Assembly (NCBI GenBank): GCA_900769325.1
Contig: CAAGGF010000092.1
Coordinates: 1-17,956 of the forward strand
DNA: 17,956 nt
Direction of reading: 5' to 3'
From: Spirochaetia bacterium
Lineage (GTDB): Bacteria > Spirochaetota > Spirochaetia > Treponematales > Treponemataceae
The notes under the pieces are model-generated. The model was given only the letters and a program-made list of their open reading frames with translations. It did no database searches and was not told the origin of the DNA. How positions within the stretch are numbered: position 1 is the first letter of the stretch; the number at the start of each line of letters is the position of its first letter. The translations under genes and the position numbers were made by a program. Shown piece after piece: positions 5,870-14,232 of the stretch.

Positions 5870-8800
5870 ATGAAAAATCTTAAAAAAGTTTTATTTTTTT
5901 CTATTGTATTTGCAATTTTATTTCTTTCGGGATGTGCAGATTCTTTGCAATCCGAAGATAAAGTGCAAAATCAATTCGGAACTTTGAAAGTTTCTTCATC
6001 AGATTCAAAAAGTCGTGTGCTAGATATCGAAGAAATCAAATTTGCATCTTGCGTGATTTCCGGCACGGGGATTAATGTTAGTGAAGCACCTTCAAAAAGC
6101 GGTCTTGCTGTAGAAGGCGGTGTCGGAACTTTTTCAATAGAAAATATTCCTATAGGAAAAAACAGAATTGTTACGGTTCAGGCTTATGCTTCTTCAACAG
6201 AAAAAATGGACGGGGTTACTCTTCGAGCGGTAACGGATATTGTTTCAGGTGAAAATTCTGTTGTGGTAAACTGGAGTACAACTGCTTTAGGAAATGTCTT
6301 CTATTATCTATTAAATTCAGGTTACGATATTTCTTCAGTTACAAAAGATGGAATTTCTCAGATTGAAAATGCAATTCCAACTGACATCCATCCGTCGCTT
6401 GTAAATGCAAAAAAAATTGCAGAAGATTTTAGTTCCTCTTCGCTTTCCAGTTCAACTGAATATAAAAACACTCCTGCAACTTTAAGATTCATCTATAATA
6501 ATTTAAGTGAATCGGAATACTATGTTCAGGTAACAGATCCTTCTTCTGCAAAAAAAATGTTTACTGCCGGTCAAACTGATGTAGAAAATATCGCTCCTGG
6601 CACATGGAAAGTCTATATTTTTTCAAAAGACGGAAAAACTGTTTTAGAAAGAAAAGTCTTGAATACTTTTACTTCTGGTGAAACGCTGAATCTTGGCGAT
6701 ATTTCTCCAACTAAGCTGACGGATATCATCGTTCATGCAAAAGTTCCTTATATTTATATCTGGGATTCAGGAACAAGCGCTGATAAGATAGAATTTACAT
6801 CTATGAATGATGAGGGAAACGGCTGGTATGGTTATACAATAGGGGCTTCTTCTGCCGGTATAATTTTCCTTTCTCAAGCGAATTGGAGTGCAAAAATATC
6901 TGGAGACTTATCTAGAACGACACCTGGCGAATACTGGTTTAAAGATGACACATGGTACGATTACAATCCAGATAAGCCTTTAACTCCTGTCATTAAGGCA
7001 AGCGTTTTACCTGGAACTTATCTTGAACCTCAAACTGTTACTCTAGCCGGAAGCAATTCTTCTGATATTATTTATTACACTACAGACGGAACTGAACCTT
7101 CTTCATCGTCTTTTGTTTATTCTTCTCCAATTAAAGTTTCAAACACGATGACGATTAAGGCATTCGGTTATAATGAAGGTGCTGAACCGCAAAAGGGTTC
7201 TGTTTATGAGTTTGCATATAAAATTGATCCGGATGCAGATGTGGTACCACCGGTAATTACTCCGAATAAAAAATCTGGAAAATACACAGAAGCACTTTCT
7301 GATATAAAATTTACGATTACAGATAACAAATCTAACGGTGTAAAAGTTTATTATACGACAGACGGTTCTGTTCCAACTGAAAGTTCTAGCGAATATCTTA
7401 CAATTACAAGCGGAAGCACATCTGGTACTGGAAAATCGTTCTCAGTTGATGTCAAAGAAACTCTTTCTATAAAACTTCTTGCAGTCGACGCTTACGGAAA
7501 TAAAACTTCGGCTTCTTATACTTACCGCGTAACTGACGGCTCTGTAGTTGACTTCCGTGAAGAATCAATTTACTTCCTTATGACAACACGATTCTATGAT
7601 GGAGACACTTCAAATAACGAATACTGTTGGGATGAAGGCGGTGAATATTTAAAATTTGGTGCAAACGACTGTGCATGGCGTGGAGATTTTAAAGGTCTTG
7701 CAGAAAAACTTGATTACATTAAGGCTTTGGGATTTTCTGCAATCTGGATTACGCCTGTTGTAGAAAACGCTTCTGGAATCGACTATCACGGATATCACGC
7801 TTATGACTTCAGTAAGGTTGACCCGCGCTACGAATCAACAGGATTTACTTATCAGGATTTGATTGATGCCTGCCATAAAAAAGGAATTAAAGTAATTCAG
7901 GATATTGTATTAAATCATTCCGGTAACTTTGGTGAAAGAAATATTTTCCACATGTTTGATAAAGAAACTACTCCTTATGTTAATAAAGATATAGATATTC
8001 CTGTTTCTGGGGCTGCAACAAAGCGAAGTCCGTTTATGAAACTTGCAACAGACGGAAGTTACGGTGCAAAAGCTCTTTCAAAAGCACTTGGTGGAAAAGA
8101 TTATGAAAGTTCTATTGGTTCTGTTCAGTATGGTGCAAGAATTGATGCCATGAAAGAAGATTCAAATGATACTGACTTTATCTATCACCACTGTAAGACG
8201 ATTGACTGGAACAGCGAAGCCTGTCAGTTAGGTCAGATGGCAGGTGACTGTGTTGACCTTAATACGGAAAATCCAAAGGTTGCAGAATATCTTAGAAACT
8301 GTTATGTAAATTATATTAATATGGGTGTTGATGCTTTCCGAATTGATACTGTAAAACACATCAGCCGCCTTACTTTCAACAACGAATTTATTCCTCAGTT
8401 TATGGAAGCCGGTGGAGAAAGCTTCTTTATTTTTGGTGAAACTTGTGCACGATACCGCGGTAGATGGAATGAAGGTGTTCCGGCTCTCTCTCCATCATTC
8501 TACACATGGACAGAAGACAAGGATTTCTCTTGGAGTAAAACGGATCATGCTGCAAACAGTAAAGCTGCAAGTGCACATTTTGAAACTTATCGAGGCGATT
8601 TTGTTCATCCTGCATGGAGCGATGGAATTGCAAATCATTTGTTAAATGGAAATGACTATCATACTCCTGACTGGACAAAAAGGTCTCACCTTGACCAGAT
8701 TGACTTTCCTATGCACTGGGCATTCAGTAATGCTTCTGATGCATTTAATACTGCTGTTCAGACAAATGATCCTGACTTTAATGATGCAACTTGGAATGTT

Positions 8801-9448
8801 GTTTATGTAGATTCTCATGACTATGCTCCTGATAATGCACCTGAAGGTCAGCGTTATGCAAAACCAGAAGAATGGCCAAGAAACATGAACCTTATGTTTA
8901 CATTCCGAGGAATTCCATGTATCTATTACGGTTCAGAAATCGAATTTATGTCAGGTGCTCCAATTGACCCTGCAAATACCTGCACATCGCTTGATCAGTC
9001 TGGGCGTGCATATTTTGGTGATTATCTTGAAGGTGATGTAAAGGCAAGTGGTTTTGGTGAATATACGGCTAGTGGTACAGTTCAAGATACATTGAATCAT
9101 CCTTTAGCTCAGCATGTAATCCGCCTTAACAAGATTCGCCGTGCAATTCCTGCACTTCAGAAAGGTCAGTATTCAACAGAAGGCTGTTCGGGAGGTATCG
9201 CATTTAAACGCCGTTATAAAGATGATACTGTAGATAGTTTTGTACTTGTTGCAATCGGTGCTCAGGCTACATTTACCGGTGTTCCTACTGGAGAATATAT
9301 TGAAGTTATTACAGGAAAAACGGTTTCTTGCAGTGGAACACTTACTTCTGATTCAATCGAAAAAGACAATATGCGCGTTTATGTTCTTAAAACTCCAAGT
9401 TGTGATATTACCGAACAAATCGGGGTTGCAGGAGCATATTTGAAATAA
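5870..9448 (+). CDS. GH13 alpha-amylase lipoprotein with starch-binding module
   Basis: This 1192-aa surface lipoprotein should hydrolyse alpha-1,4-glucans. Signal peptide and lipobox LSGC place the lipidated Cys at 22. Domains in order: an N-terminal module (about 35-190) shared with the next gene; a linker/beta domain (200-280); a CBM26-like starch-binding module (285-368, GYTIGASSAGIIFL, GEYWFKDDTWYDYNP); two chitobiase-C-terminal-like Ig repeats with the YYTTDG signature (372-450 and 460-553); then the GH13 barrel (565-1100) and a C-terminal beta domain. All GH13 signatures are visible: DIVLNH (678-683); GVDAFRID with nucleophile D826; FIFGE with acid/base E857; DSHD with transition-state D984. 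Region IV reads YVDSHD rather than the usual VxNHD. The gene heads a three-gene operon, 12 nt before the phosphatase-like gene, with a consensus-type promoter upstream. The GH13 assignment is firm; exact specificity (amylase versus neopullulanase-like) is not. Confidence 0.93.
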   Translation: MKNLKKVLFFSIVFAILFLSGCADSLQSEDKVQNQFGTLKVSSSDSKSRVLDIEEIKFASCVISGTGINVSEAPSKSGLAVEGGVGTFSIENIPIGKNRIVTVQAYASSTEKMDGVTLRAVTDIVSGENSVVVNWSTTALGNVFYYLLNSGYDISSVTKDGISQIENAIPTDIHPSLVNAKKIAEDFSSSSLSSSTEYKNTPATLRFIYNNLSESEYYVQVTDPSSAKKMFTAGQTDVENIAPGTWKVYIFSKDGKTVLERKVLNTFTSGETLNLGDISPTKLTDIIVHAKVPYIYIWDSGTSADKIEFTSMNDEGNGWYGYTIGASSAGIIFLSQANWSAKISGDLSRTTPGEYWFKDDTWYDYNPDKPLTPVIKASVLPGTYLEPQTVTLAGSNSSDIIYYTTDGTEPSSSSFVYSSPIKVSNTMTIKAFGYNEGAEPQKGSVYEFAYKIDPDADVVPPVITPNKKSGKYTEALSDIKFTITDNKSNGVKVYYTTDGSVPTESSSEYLTITSGSTSGTGKSFSVDVKETLSIKLLAVDAYGNKTSASYTYRVTDGSVVDFREESIYFLMTTRFYDGDTSNNEYCWDEGGEYLKFGANDCAWRGDFKGLAEKLDYIKALGFSAIWITPVVENASGIDYHGYHAYDFSKVDPRYESTGFTYQDLIDACHKKGIKVIQDIVLNHSGNFGERNIFHMFDKETTPYVNKDIDIPVSGAATKRSPFMKLATDGSYGAKALSKALGGKDYESSIGSVQYGARIDAMKEDSNDTDFIYHHCKTIDWNSEACQLGQMAGDCVDLNTENPKVAEYLRNCYVNYINMGVDAFRIDTVKHISRLTFNNEFIPQFMEAGGESFFIFGETCARYRGRWNEGVPALSPSFYTWTEDKDFSWSKTDHAANSKAASAHFETYRGDFVHPAWSDGIANHLLNGNDYHTPDWTKRSHLDQIDFPMHWAFSNASDAFNTAVQTNDPDFNDATWNVVYVDSHDYAPDNAPEGQRYAKPEEWPRNMNLMFTFRGIPCIYYGSEIEFMSGAPIDPANTCTSLDQSGRAYFGDYLEGDVKASGFGEYTASGTVQDTLNHPLAQHVIRLNKIRRAIPALQKGQYSTEGCSGGIAFKRRYKDDTVDSFVLVAIGAQATFTGVPTGEYIEVITGKTVSCSGTLTSDSIEKDNMRVYVLKTPSCDITEQIGVAGAYLK

Positions 9449-9460
9449 ACGGATAGTTTC

Positions 9461-12217
9461 ATGAAAAAGGGTGTAATTTTTTCTTGTGCATTAATAATTT
9501 CTCTTTTTTTCGCTGCCTGTGCAAATATTTTGTCGGGCGGGGAAAGCGAAAATACGCTTGAATACGGAACTGTAAAATTTGTTCAGTCTAGGGGAAATTT
9601 CAATGTTCTTGATGTTGATGATATAAAATTTGCAAAAGTCAGCATTGTCGGGGACGGAATTCAAGATGAAATTTCTGTGACTGTTCCTGTAGAAGGGGGC
9701 CTTGGTACTTTTGAAATTAACAAAGTTCCGGTCGGTATCAACAGAATTATTTCAGTTCAAGGTATCGACGCTTTTGGAAGTTTTGTAAATAATGCACTTT
9801 TAAAAGAAGTTATTGATGTAAAAAGCGGGGAAAATTACATCGAGCCTGTTACAAGGGAAACTTCTCCGCTTGGTTATGCTTTTTCTTCTTTTTTTGAGAA
9901 CGGAGTTCAGCTTTCTTCGATTACAGGGCAGACTTTACAGCTTTTAAAAGAAAAAATTCCGACTCTCGATGACTGTTCTGATAATCTTGACAGAATAGAT
10001 TTTGAGCGTTTGACAGAAAATTTTAAAAATTCTTGCTGGCGTGAAAAATCTGTTCAGGATTATCTTCTTCCAGAAACGCCTTATTTAAAACGAATTTTCA
10101 TAAGTCAGCTTGAATCTTCTACTCGTGAAAAGCCTGAATTTTCAGCCTATGCCCTTTATTCAGACGGTTCGCGAAAAGATATTACTCAAGACGCTTCGTG
10201 GATTATTTCAGATGAAAATGTCGCTTCTGTTTCTTCCGGGGAAGTAAATCTTTTGTCAAACGGTTCTGTGCGTCTTTATGCAAGTTATGAAGAAGACGGT
10301 GTAAAACGCGTAAGTTCCGGGGCAAATCTTGAAGTTTTGTATCAGCCTGCAAAAAGCAATTACATTTATATCGATGTTTCTGACAATTCTGATTCGGGCG
10401 TAAATTATGCAAAAGACAATGCTGTTGTTGCGGCTTGGATTTGGGGTTCTTCTTTGAGCAGCAGCTGGTATGCTTTTTCTGAATGTGATGACCCTGGTTA
10501 TCTTCGCCTTGAGCTTCCGTTTGGGGCAGAAAAAATGGTTATCGCACGCGGAAAATCCCTTCAGTATGAATCTTCATGGAGCGGACTTTACTACTGCTGG
10601 AATCAGTCGAGAGACCTTGATTTAAGTAAAATCGGTGAAAAAAATACATTCAAGCCAGATACATGGGAGTATCCTTCGGGGTCATGGAGTTATGTCGACC
10701 ACGGCGATGTAAATGTTGATTATTATTACGCAAATATTTCTCTTGAACCAACAGAAGACGACACGAATCTTTCTTCGGTTACGGTAAACGGTTCTGTTTT
10801 AAATCTTGCAAAAAAGATGATTTACACAGTTCCGTATGAAACAGAAAGTGCTGAAATAGGTGCACAGGCTGTAAATGAATCTGCTGATGTTCAAATTATT
10901 CCTTCTTCACTTCAGAATATCGAAAAAGGCGGCGATGTTCAGTTTGAAATCGTTGTTACTGCAAAAACCGGTAATTCTGAAAGTTATATTGTAAAAGTTA
11001 AGCGAAGTTCAGTTGAGCCAATTAATTCAGAAAAAAATCGAAAACGCTGTTTTATTGATGACGCTGAAGAAGAAACTGTAACAATTGTTTACGACCTTAA
11101 AACTTGGGGAACTTCAAGAGAAGAAATTTCAAAACTCACTTTGCGCGGTTCGTTTACGACTGTATATAATCCGCAGACAAGACGATGGGTTGAGGATGAA
11201 GAAAACTTTACGCTTTCTTATGATGCTTTGTACGATTGGTATTCGATTACGCTTCCGTACAGTAAAATTTCCCGCCCTGGTTTTAGCGGTCAGCCGGAAT
11301 TTAAATTCTATTTAAACGGAAAGCCTTTAGATGCTCCGTCTTTTGTGCCGGAAGAATATGTTTTCAACAATGCAAATAAAAAGCAGATGGTAATTTTCGA
11401 TAAAGAATTCAATGAGCGAAGCGTTGAATTAATGAAAAACGGAATTACTGCTTCAACAATCAAAAAGATTTCAGATTTTGATTTGGACGATGAAGAAAGT
11501 CTAAAAACTGTTTCAAACTTCCGCCTGGTTCCGGGAACAACTTCGCTTTTCAGAAGTTATCATCCGTATTACCCGACTCACGAACAGACTCCAACAGAAA
11601 AAGTTCGCCTTGACAATGTTCAGGTCTTTATGAATAAAAACGGAATAAAGTCAGACATTACGCTCTGCAACGACCGGTCAAATTCAGAGGGAATGAGTTA
11701 TAAAGTTGATGATGTTTCGTATACTGTTTCTATTCCTAATTTTTACAAAGAAATTATTGATAACGACCATGTTCTTTATGTCGGGGATTCTGATTATGGT
11801 GGAAACGGAACTATTCCGAGTGCAAATTTTGTCTACTATTATTCAGATTCTGATTTTATGAAACAATGGATAAAACAGATTTTTGATTTTATCTGTAACG
11901 ACAAAAACGAGGCACCTTTTGCAATTCACTGTGAAATCGGTGTAGACAGAACTGGCGTTTTCTGCGGAATTTTTGCAGCATTGTGCGGTTCTTCATGGAG
12001 CGATATTGCAGCAGATTACGAAAAATCCAACTTGATGGGAATCGGCGAATTCAGGGACAAGCGGCTTTTGAAATATTCTTTTGAAAATATGCTTAAAATT
12101 CAGAATGTCGAGGAATGTTCAAATCTTTCCCAGTTGATGAAGAATTTTGTTCTTTCTTGTGGAGTTTCACAGACAGATTTTGAAAAGGCCGTTCAAAAAT
12201 TAGGCGGAACATTATAA
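9461..12217 (+). CDS. Multidomain lipoprotein with CBM-like modules and a Cys-based phosphatase domain
   Basis: This 918-aa lipoprotein has lipobox FAAC (Cys20). Residues 33-190 match the N-terminal module of the amylase (conserved EGGxGTF and INRIISVQ-type blocks). Next come a BIG2-like Ig domain (207-294); a starch-binding-like module (300-412: VVAAWIWGSS, YYCWNQSRDLDL, GSWSYVD); a cadherin-like beta-sandwich (424-516); and an E-set/CBM48-like domain (540-648: LTLRGSF, WYSITLPY, PEFKFYLNG). The C-terminal phosphatase domain spans about 680-918. It carries NFRLVPGTTSLFRSY, GIKSDITL and the P-loop HCEIGVDRTG, with C824 and R830 forming CX5R. The family (Y_phosphatase3/dual-specificity type) removes phosphate from tyrosine, lipids, inositols or glucans. 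CBM-like modules plus a neighbouring amylase suggest a laforin/SEX4-like glucan phosphatase; this is inference. The gene is 12 nt after the amylase, with weak RBS GGAT. The phosphatase fold is confident, the substrate is not. Confidence 0.8.
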   Translation: MKKGVIFSCALIISLFFAACANILSGGESENTLEYGTVKFVQSRGNFNVLDVDDIKFAKVSIVGDGIQDEISVTVPVEGGLGTFEINKVPVGINRIISVQGIDAFGSFVNNALLKEVIDVKSGENYIEPVTRETSPLGYAFSSFFENGVQLSSITGQTLQLLKEKIPTLDDCSDNLDRIDFERLTENFKNSCWREKSVQDYLLPETPYLKRIFISQLESSTREKPEFSAYALYSDGSRKDITQDASWIISDENVASVSSGEVNLLSNGSVRLYASYEEDGVKRVSSGANLEVLYQPAKSNYIYIDVSDNSDSGVNYAKDNAVVAAWIWGSSLSSSWYAFSECDDPGYLRLELPFGAEKMVIARGKSLQYESSWSGLYYCWNQSRDLDLSKIGEKNTFKPDTWEYPSGSWSYVDHGDVNVDYYYANISLEPTEDDTNLSSVTVNGSVLNLAKKMIYTVPYETESAEIGAQAVNESADVQIIPSSLQNIEKGGDVQFEIVVTAKTGNSESYIVKVKRSSVEPINSEKNRKRCFIDDAEEETVTIVYDLKTWGTSREEISKLTLRGSFTTVYNPQTRRWVEDEENFTLSYDALYDWYSITLPYSKISRPGFSGQPEFKFYLNGKPLDAPSFVPEEYVFNNANKKQMVIFDKEFNERSVELMKNGITASTIKKISDFDLDDEESLKTVSNFRLVPGTTSLFRSYHPYYPTHEQTPTEKVRLDNVQVFMNKNGIKSDITLCNDRSNSEGMSYKVDDVSYTVSIPNFYKEIIDNDHVLYVGDSDYGGNGTIPSANFVYYYSDSDFMKQWIKQIFDFICNDKNEAPFAIHCEIGVDRTGVFCGIFAALCGSSWSDIAADYEKSNLMGIGEFRDKRLLKYSFENMLKIQNVEECSNLSQLMKNFVLSCGVSQTDFEKAVQKLGGTL

Positions 12218-12240
12218 AAATAGATTTTTGGGGATTTTAG

Positions 12241-14154
12241 ATGATTTTAAAAATAAAAAAAGTATGTTTTGTTCTTTTATCGTGTGTATTTTTTTTGAAT
12301 TTTTCCTGCGATTCTGCAAATTCAAGTGAGACTTCAGGAAAAACTTCCCCGGAAAATCCAAAGGAACCAGAGATTCCGTCTTCCGCTGATTCGGGCTTTG
12401 AACTTGACTCTTACGGGCGTGATACTTCTGTTTTCTTAAAATGGAAAGAGCCTTCTTCAGTTTCGTTTTCAAATATAAAAATTCAGTATAAAAAAACTGC
12501 GGATTCTTCTTATCTTGAAAAAAATGATGTTCCTCAAAGTGTAAAACAGTATAATGTTCCGAATTTGGAAAACGACTGTGAATACGATTTTATTTTTTCT
12601 GCTTCCGGGAGCGACGGAAAAATTTATGCAAAAAGACTGAAACAAACGCCTTCTTCTTTCGACTTTAAATATTTTTATGATACTGCCCTTATTGCTGGCG
12701 GAAAGACTTACATAAGTTTTGCACTTGAAGGAAACACTCAGGAAATTACAGATTTTCATGTTTACCGCGAAAATGACCAAAAGGAAATCGGCGATTATAC
12801 TGTAAAAAAAGATATTCTTGCTTATGAAGAGATTGATAAAAAGCAGGCAGATACTGATCAAACGAAAACTTTTGAAAAATATTATTCAATTTTAATCGAA
12901 GATGAAACTGCGTATTCTGAAATGACTTATCTTATCCGTGCCGTAAATTCAAAGAATCAGGAAAGCAAGGAACATTCTGTAACAAGCCGAAAGTTAAATC
13001 TTCCTGTGGTGAGCGTAAATCTTGGTCTTTCAGAAGAAAATTTTGCTTCTTTTACAGAGAAAGAAAAAATCGATGCATCTTTATCTGTGCTTTCAAAAGA
13101 CAATCCTTTAACTGATGCACCTCTTACAATAAAAGGACGCGGAAATTCAAGCTGGACTAACGCTCCAAAAAAGTCTTACACGCTCAAGTTTGACTCTAAA
13201 CAGAATTTTTTAGGCTTAGAAAAGCATAAATCTTTTGCACTGATTGCAAATTATTTTGACAAAACTCTTCTTCGAAATGTTTCAGCGTACAGCCTTGCAA
13301 AAAAAGTTTTTACAAAAATGTCCTGGGCTCCTTCTGCAAAAACGGTTAATCTTTTTATAGACGGAGTTTATCAGGGGCTTTATTCGGCTGTTGAATCTGT
13401 AAAAATTGCAAAAAACCGCGTGAATATTCCGGATATTTCTGATTTTGTTGCCCTTCAAGATACAACAACTTTTGATGAATACGGTTTTATTCTTGAAGTA
13501 AACGAGCGGCAGGACGAAGATTTTAATTTCATTTCAGAAAAAAAAGTTCCGTTTTCTCTAAAAGAACCTGACGGCTCTGATTTAACTCCTGAAATTTGTG
13601 AGAAAATCAAAGAAAAAACAAATCAGATAGAGGCTGAAGTTTATGCCGGTAATTTTTCAAATATCGACCTTTATTCTTTTGCTGACTGGTGGATTTTGGA
13701 AGAACTTGCAAAAAATACCGATTCTCAGTTTTATTCAAGCTGCTACATGTATTTTGACCCGAACGATAAAAAATTTCACATGGGACCTGTCTGGGATTTT
13801 GACCTTGGCTTTGGAAACAATGGCGTTGATGTAAAAACAGAGGGCTTTCAGGCAGACGAGGCTCAAAACGGTGCAAACTGGATACTGGAATTAAAAAAAT
13901 CTGAAGAGTTTATGAATATCGTAAAAGAAAGATGGAAGTCTTGTCGTCCGGATGTAGAATTATATTTTTCAACTGAATACGAAGATATAACAACCGATGC
14001 AGAGGTCAATTTTATCCGCTGGCCGATTCTTGGAAAACCTGTTTGGAGAGCCCCGTCAGATTGTGAGACAAGAAAAACTTACGATGATGAAATTTCATAT
14101 TTTAAAGACTGGAAAGACCAAAGAATTGCATGGCTTTCTTTACAATTTGAATAA
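12241..14154 (+). CDS. CotH-kinase-like lipoprotein
   Basis: The 637-aa lipoprotein has a signal peptide and lipobox NFSC (Cys23). A Ser/Pro-rich linker leads to two fibronectin-III-like domains (about 52-138 and 139-250). A CotH domain (about 253-580) follows, showing the family landmarks IKGRGNSSW (297-305), LIANYFDKTLLRN (334-346), NLFIDGVYQGLY (370-381) and GPVWDFDLGFG (515-525, acidic pair D519/D521). CotH proteins are atypical kinases: B. subtilis CotH phosphorylates spore-coat proteins, and CotH modules also occur in polysaccharide-degrading rumen bacteria, where their role is unclear. The gene is 23 nt after the phosphatase gene, with GGGGA as ribosome site, so all three lipoproteins are probably made together. 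Whether this copy has activity, and on which substrate, cannot be read from sequence; a structural role on the surface is possible. Confidence 0.88.
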   Translation: MILKIKKVCFVLLSCVFFLNFSCDSANSSETSGKTSPENPKEPEIPSSADSGFELDSYGRDTSVFLKWKEPSSVSFSNIKIQYKKTADSSYLEKNDVPQSVKQYNVPNLENDCEYDFIFSASGSDGKIYAKRLKQTPSSFDFKYFYDTALIAGGKTYISFALEGNTQEITDFHVYRENDQKEIGDYTVKKDILAYEEIDKKQADTDQTKTFEKYYSILIEDETAYSEMTYLIRAVNSKNQESKEHSVTSRKLNLPVVSVNLGLSEENFASFTEKEKIDASLSVLSKDNPLTDAPLTIKGRGNSSWTNAPKKSYTLKFDSKQNFLGLEKHKSFALIANYFDKTLLRNVSAYSLAKKVFTKMSWAPSAKTVNLFIDGVYQGLYSAVESVKIAKNRVNIPDISDFVALQDTTTFDEYGFILEVNERQDEDFNFISEKKVPFSLKEPDGSDLTPEICEKIKEKTNQIEAEVYAGNFSNIDLYSFADWWILEELAKNTDSQFYSSCYMYFDPNDKKFHMGPVWDFDLGFGNNGVDVKTEGFQADEAQNGANWILELKKSEEFMNIVKERWKSCRPDVELYFSTEYEDITTDAEVNFIRWPILGKPVWRAPSDCETRKTYDDEISYFKDWKDQRIAWLSLQFE

Positions 14155-14188
14155 TTTCATTTTTATGCTTTTTACGATTGTAAGTTTT

Positions 14189-14232
14189 GTCATTCCGAAC
14201 TTGTTTCGGAATCCCACTGATAGGTCTTTACA
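14189..14232. repeat. CATTCCGAA-type dyad repeat, copy B (between convergent genes)
   Basis: Same element as at 215-260: TGTCATTCCGAA, loop, TTTCGGAATCCCACT, then GATAGGTCTTTACA. The stem is ATTCCGAA (14192-14199) with TTCGGAAT (14205-14212). It sits between the convergent CotH and histidine kinase genes and overlaps the kinase stop region. A T-rich stretch follows on the plus strand, so it may also end transcription, but the T run is about 20 nt away. Confidence 0.7.

Noticed and set aside
8412..8678. Plus and minus open frames inside the GH13 catalytic region
   Set aside because: Shadows of the amylase gene, which carries all catalytic motifs in its own frame.
14155..14227. Classical bidirectional terminator between the convergent genes
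   Set aside because: The dyad here belongs to the dispersed repeat and lacks a directly attached T run, so I list it as a repeat rather than a proven terminator.
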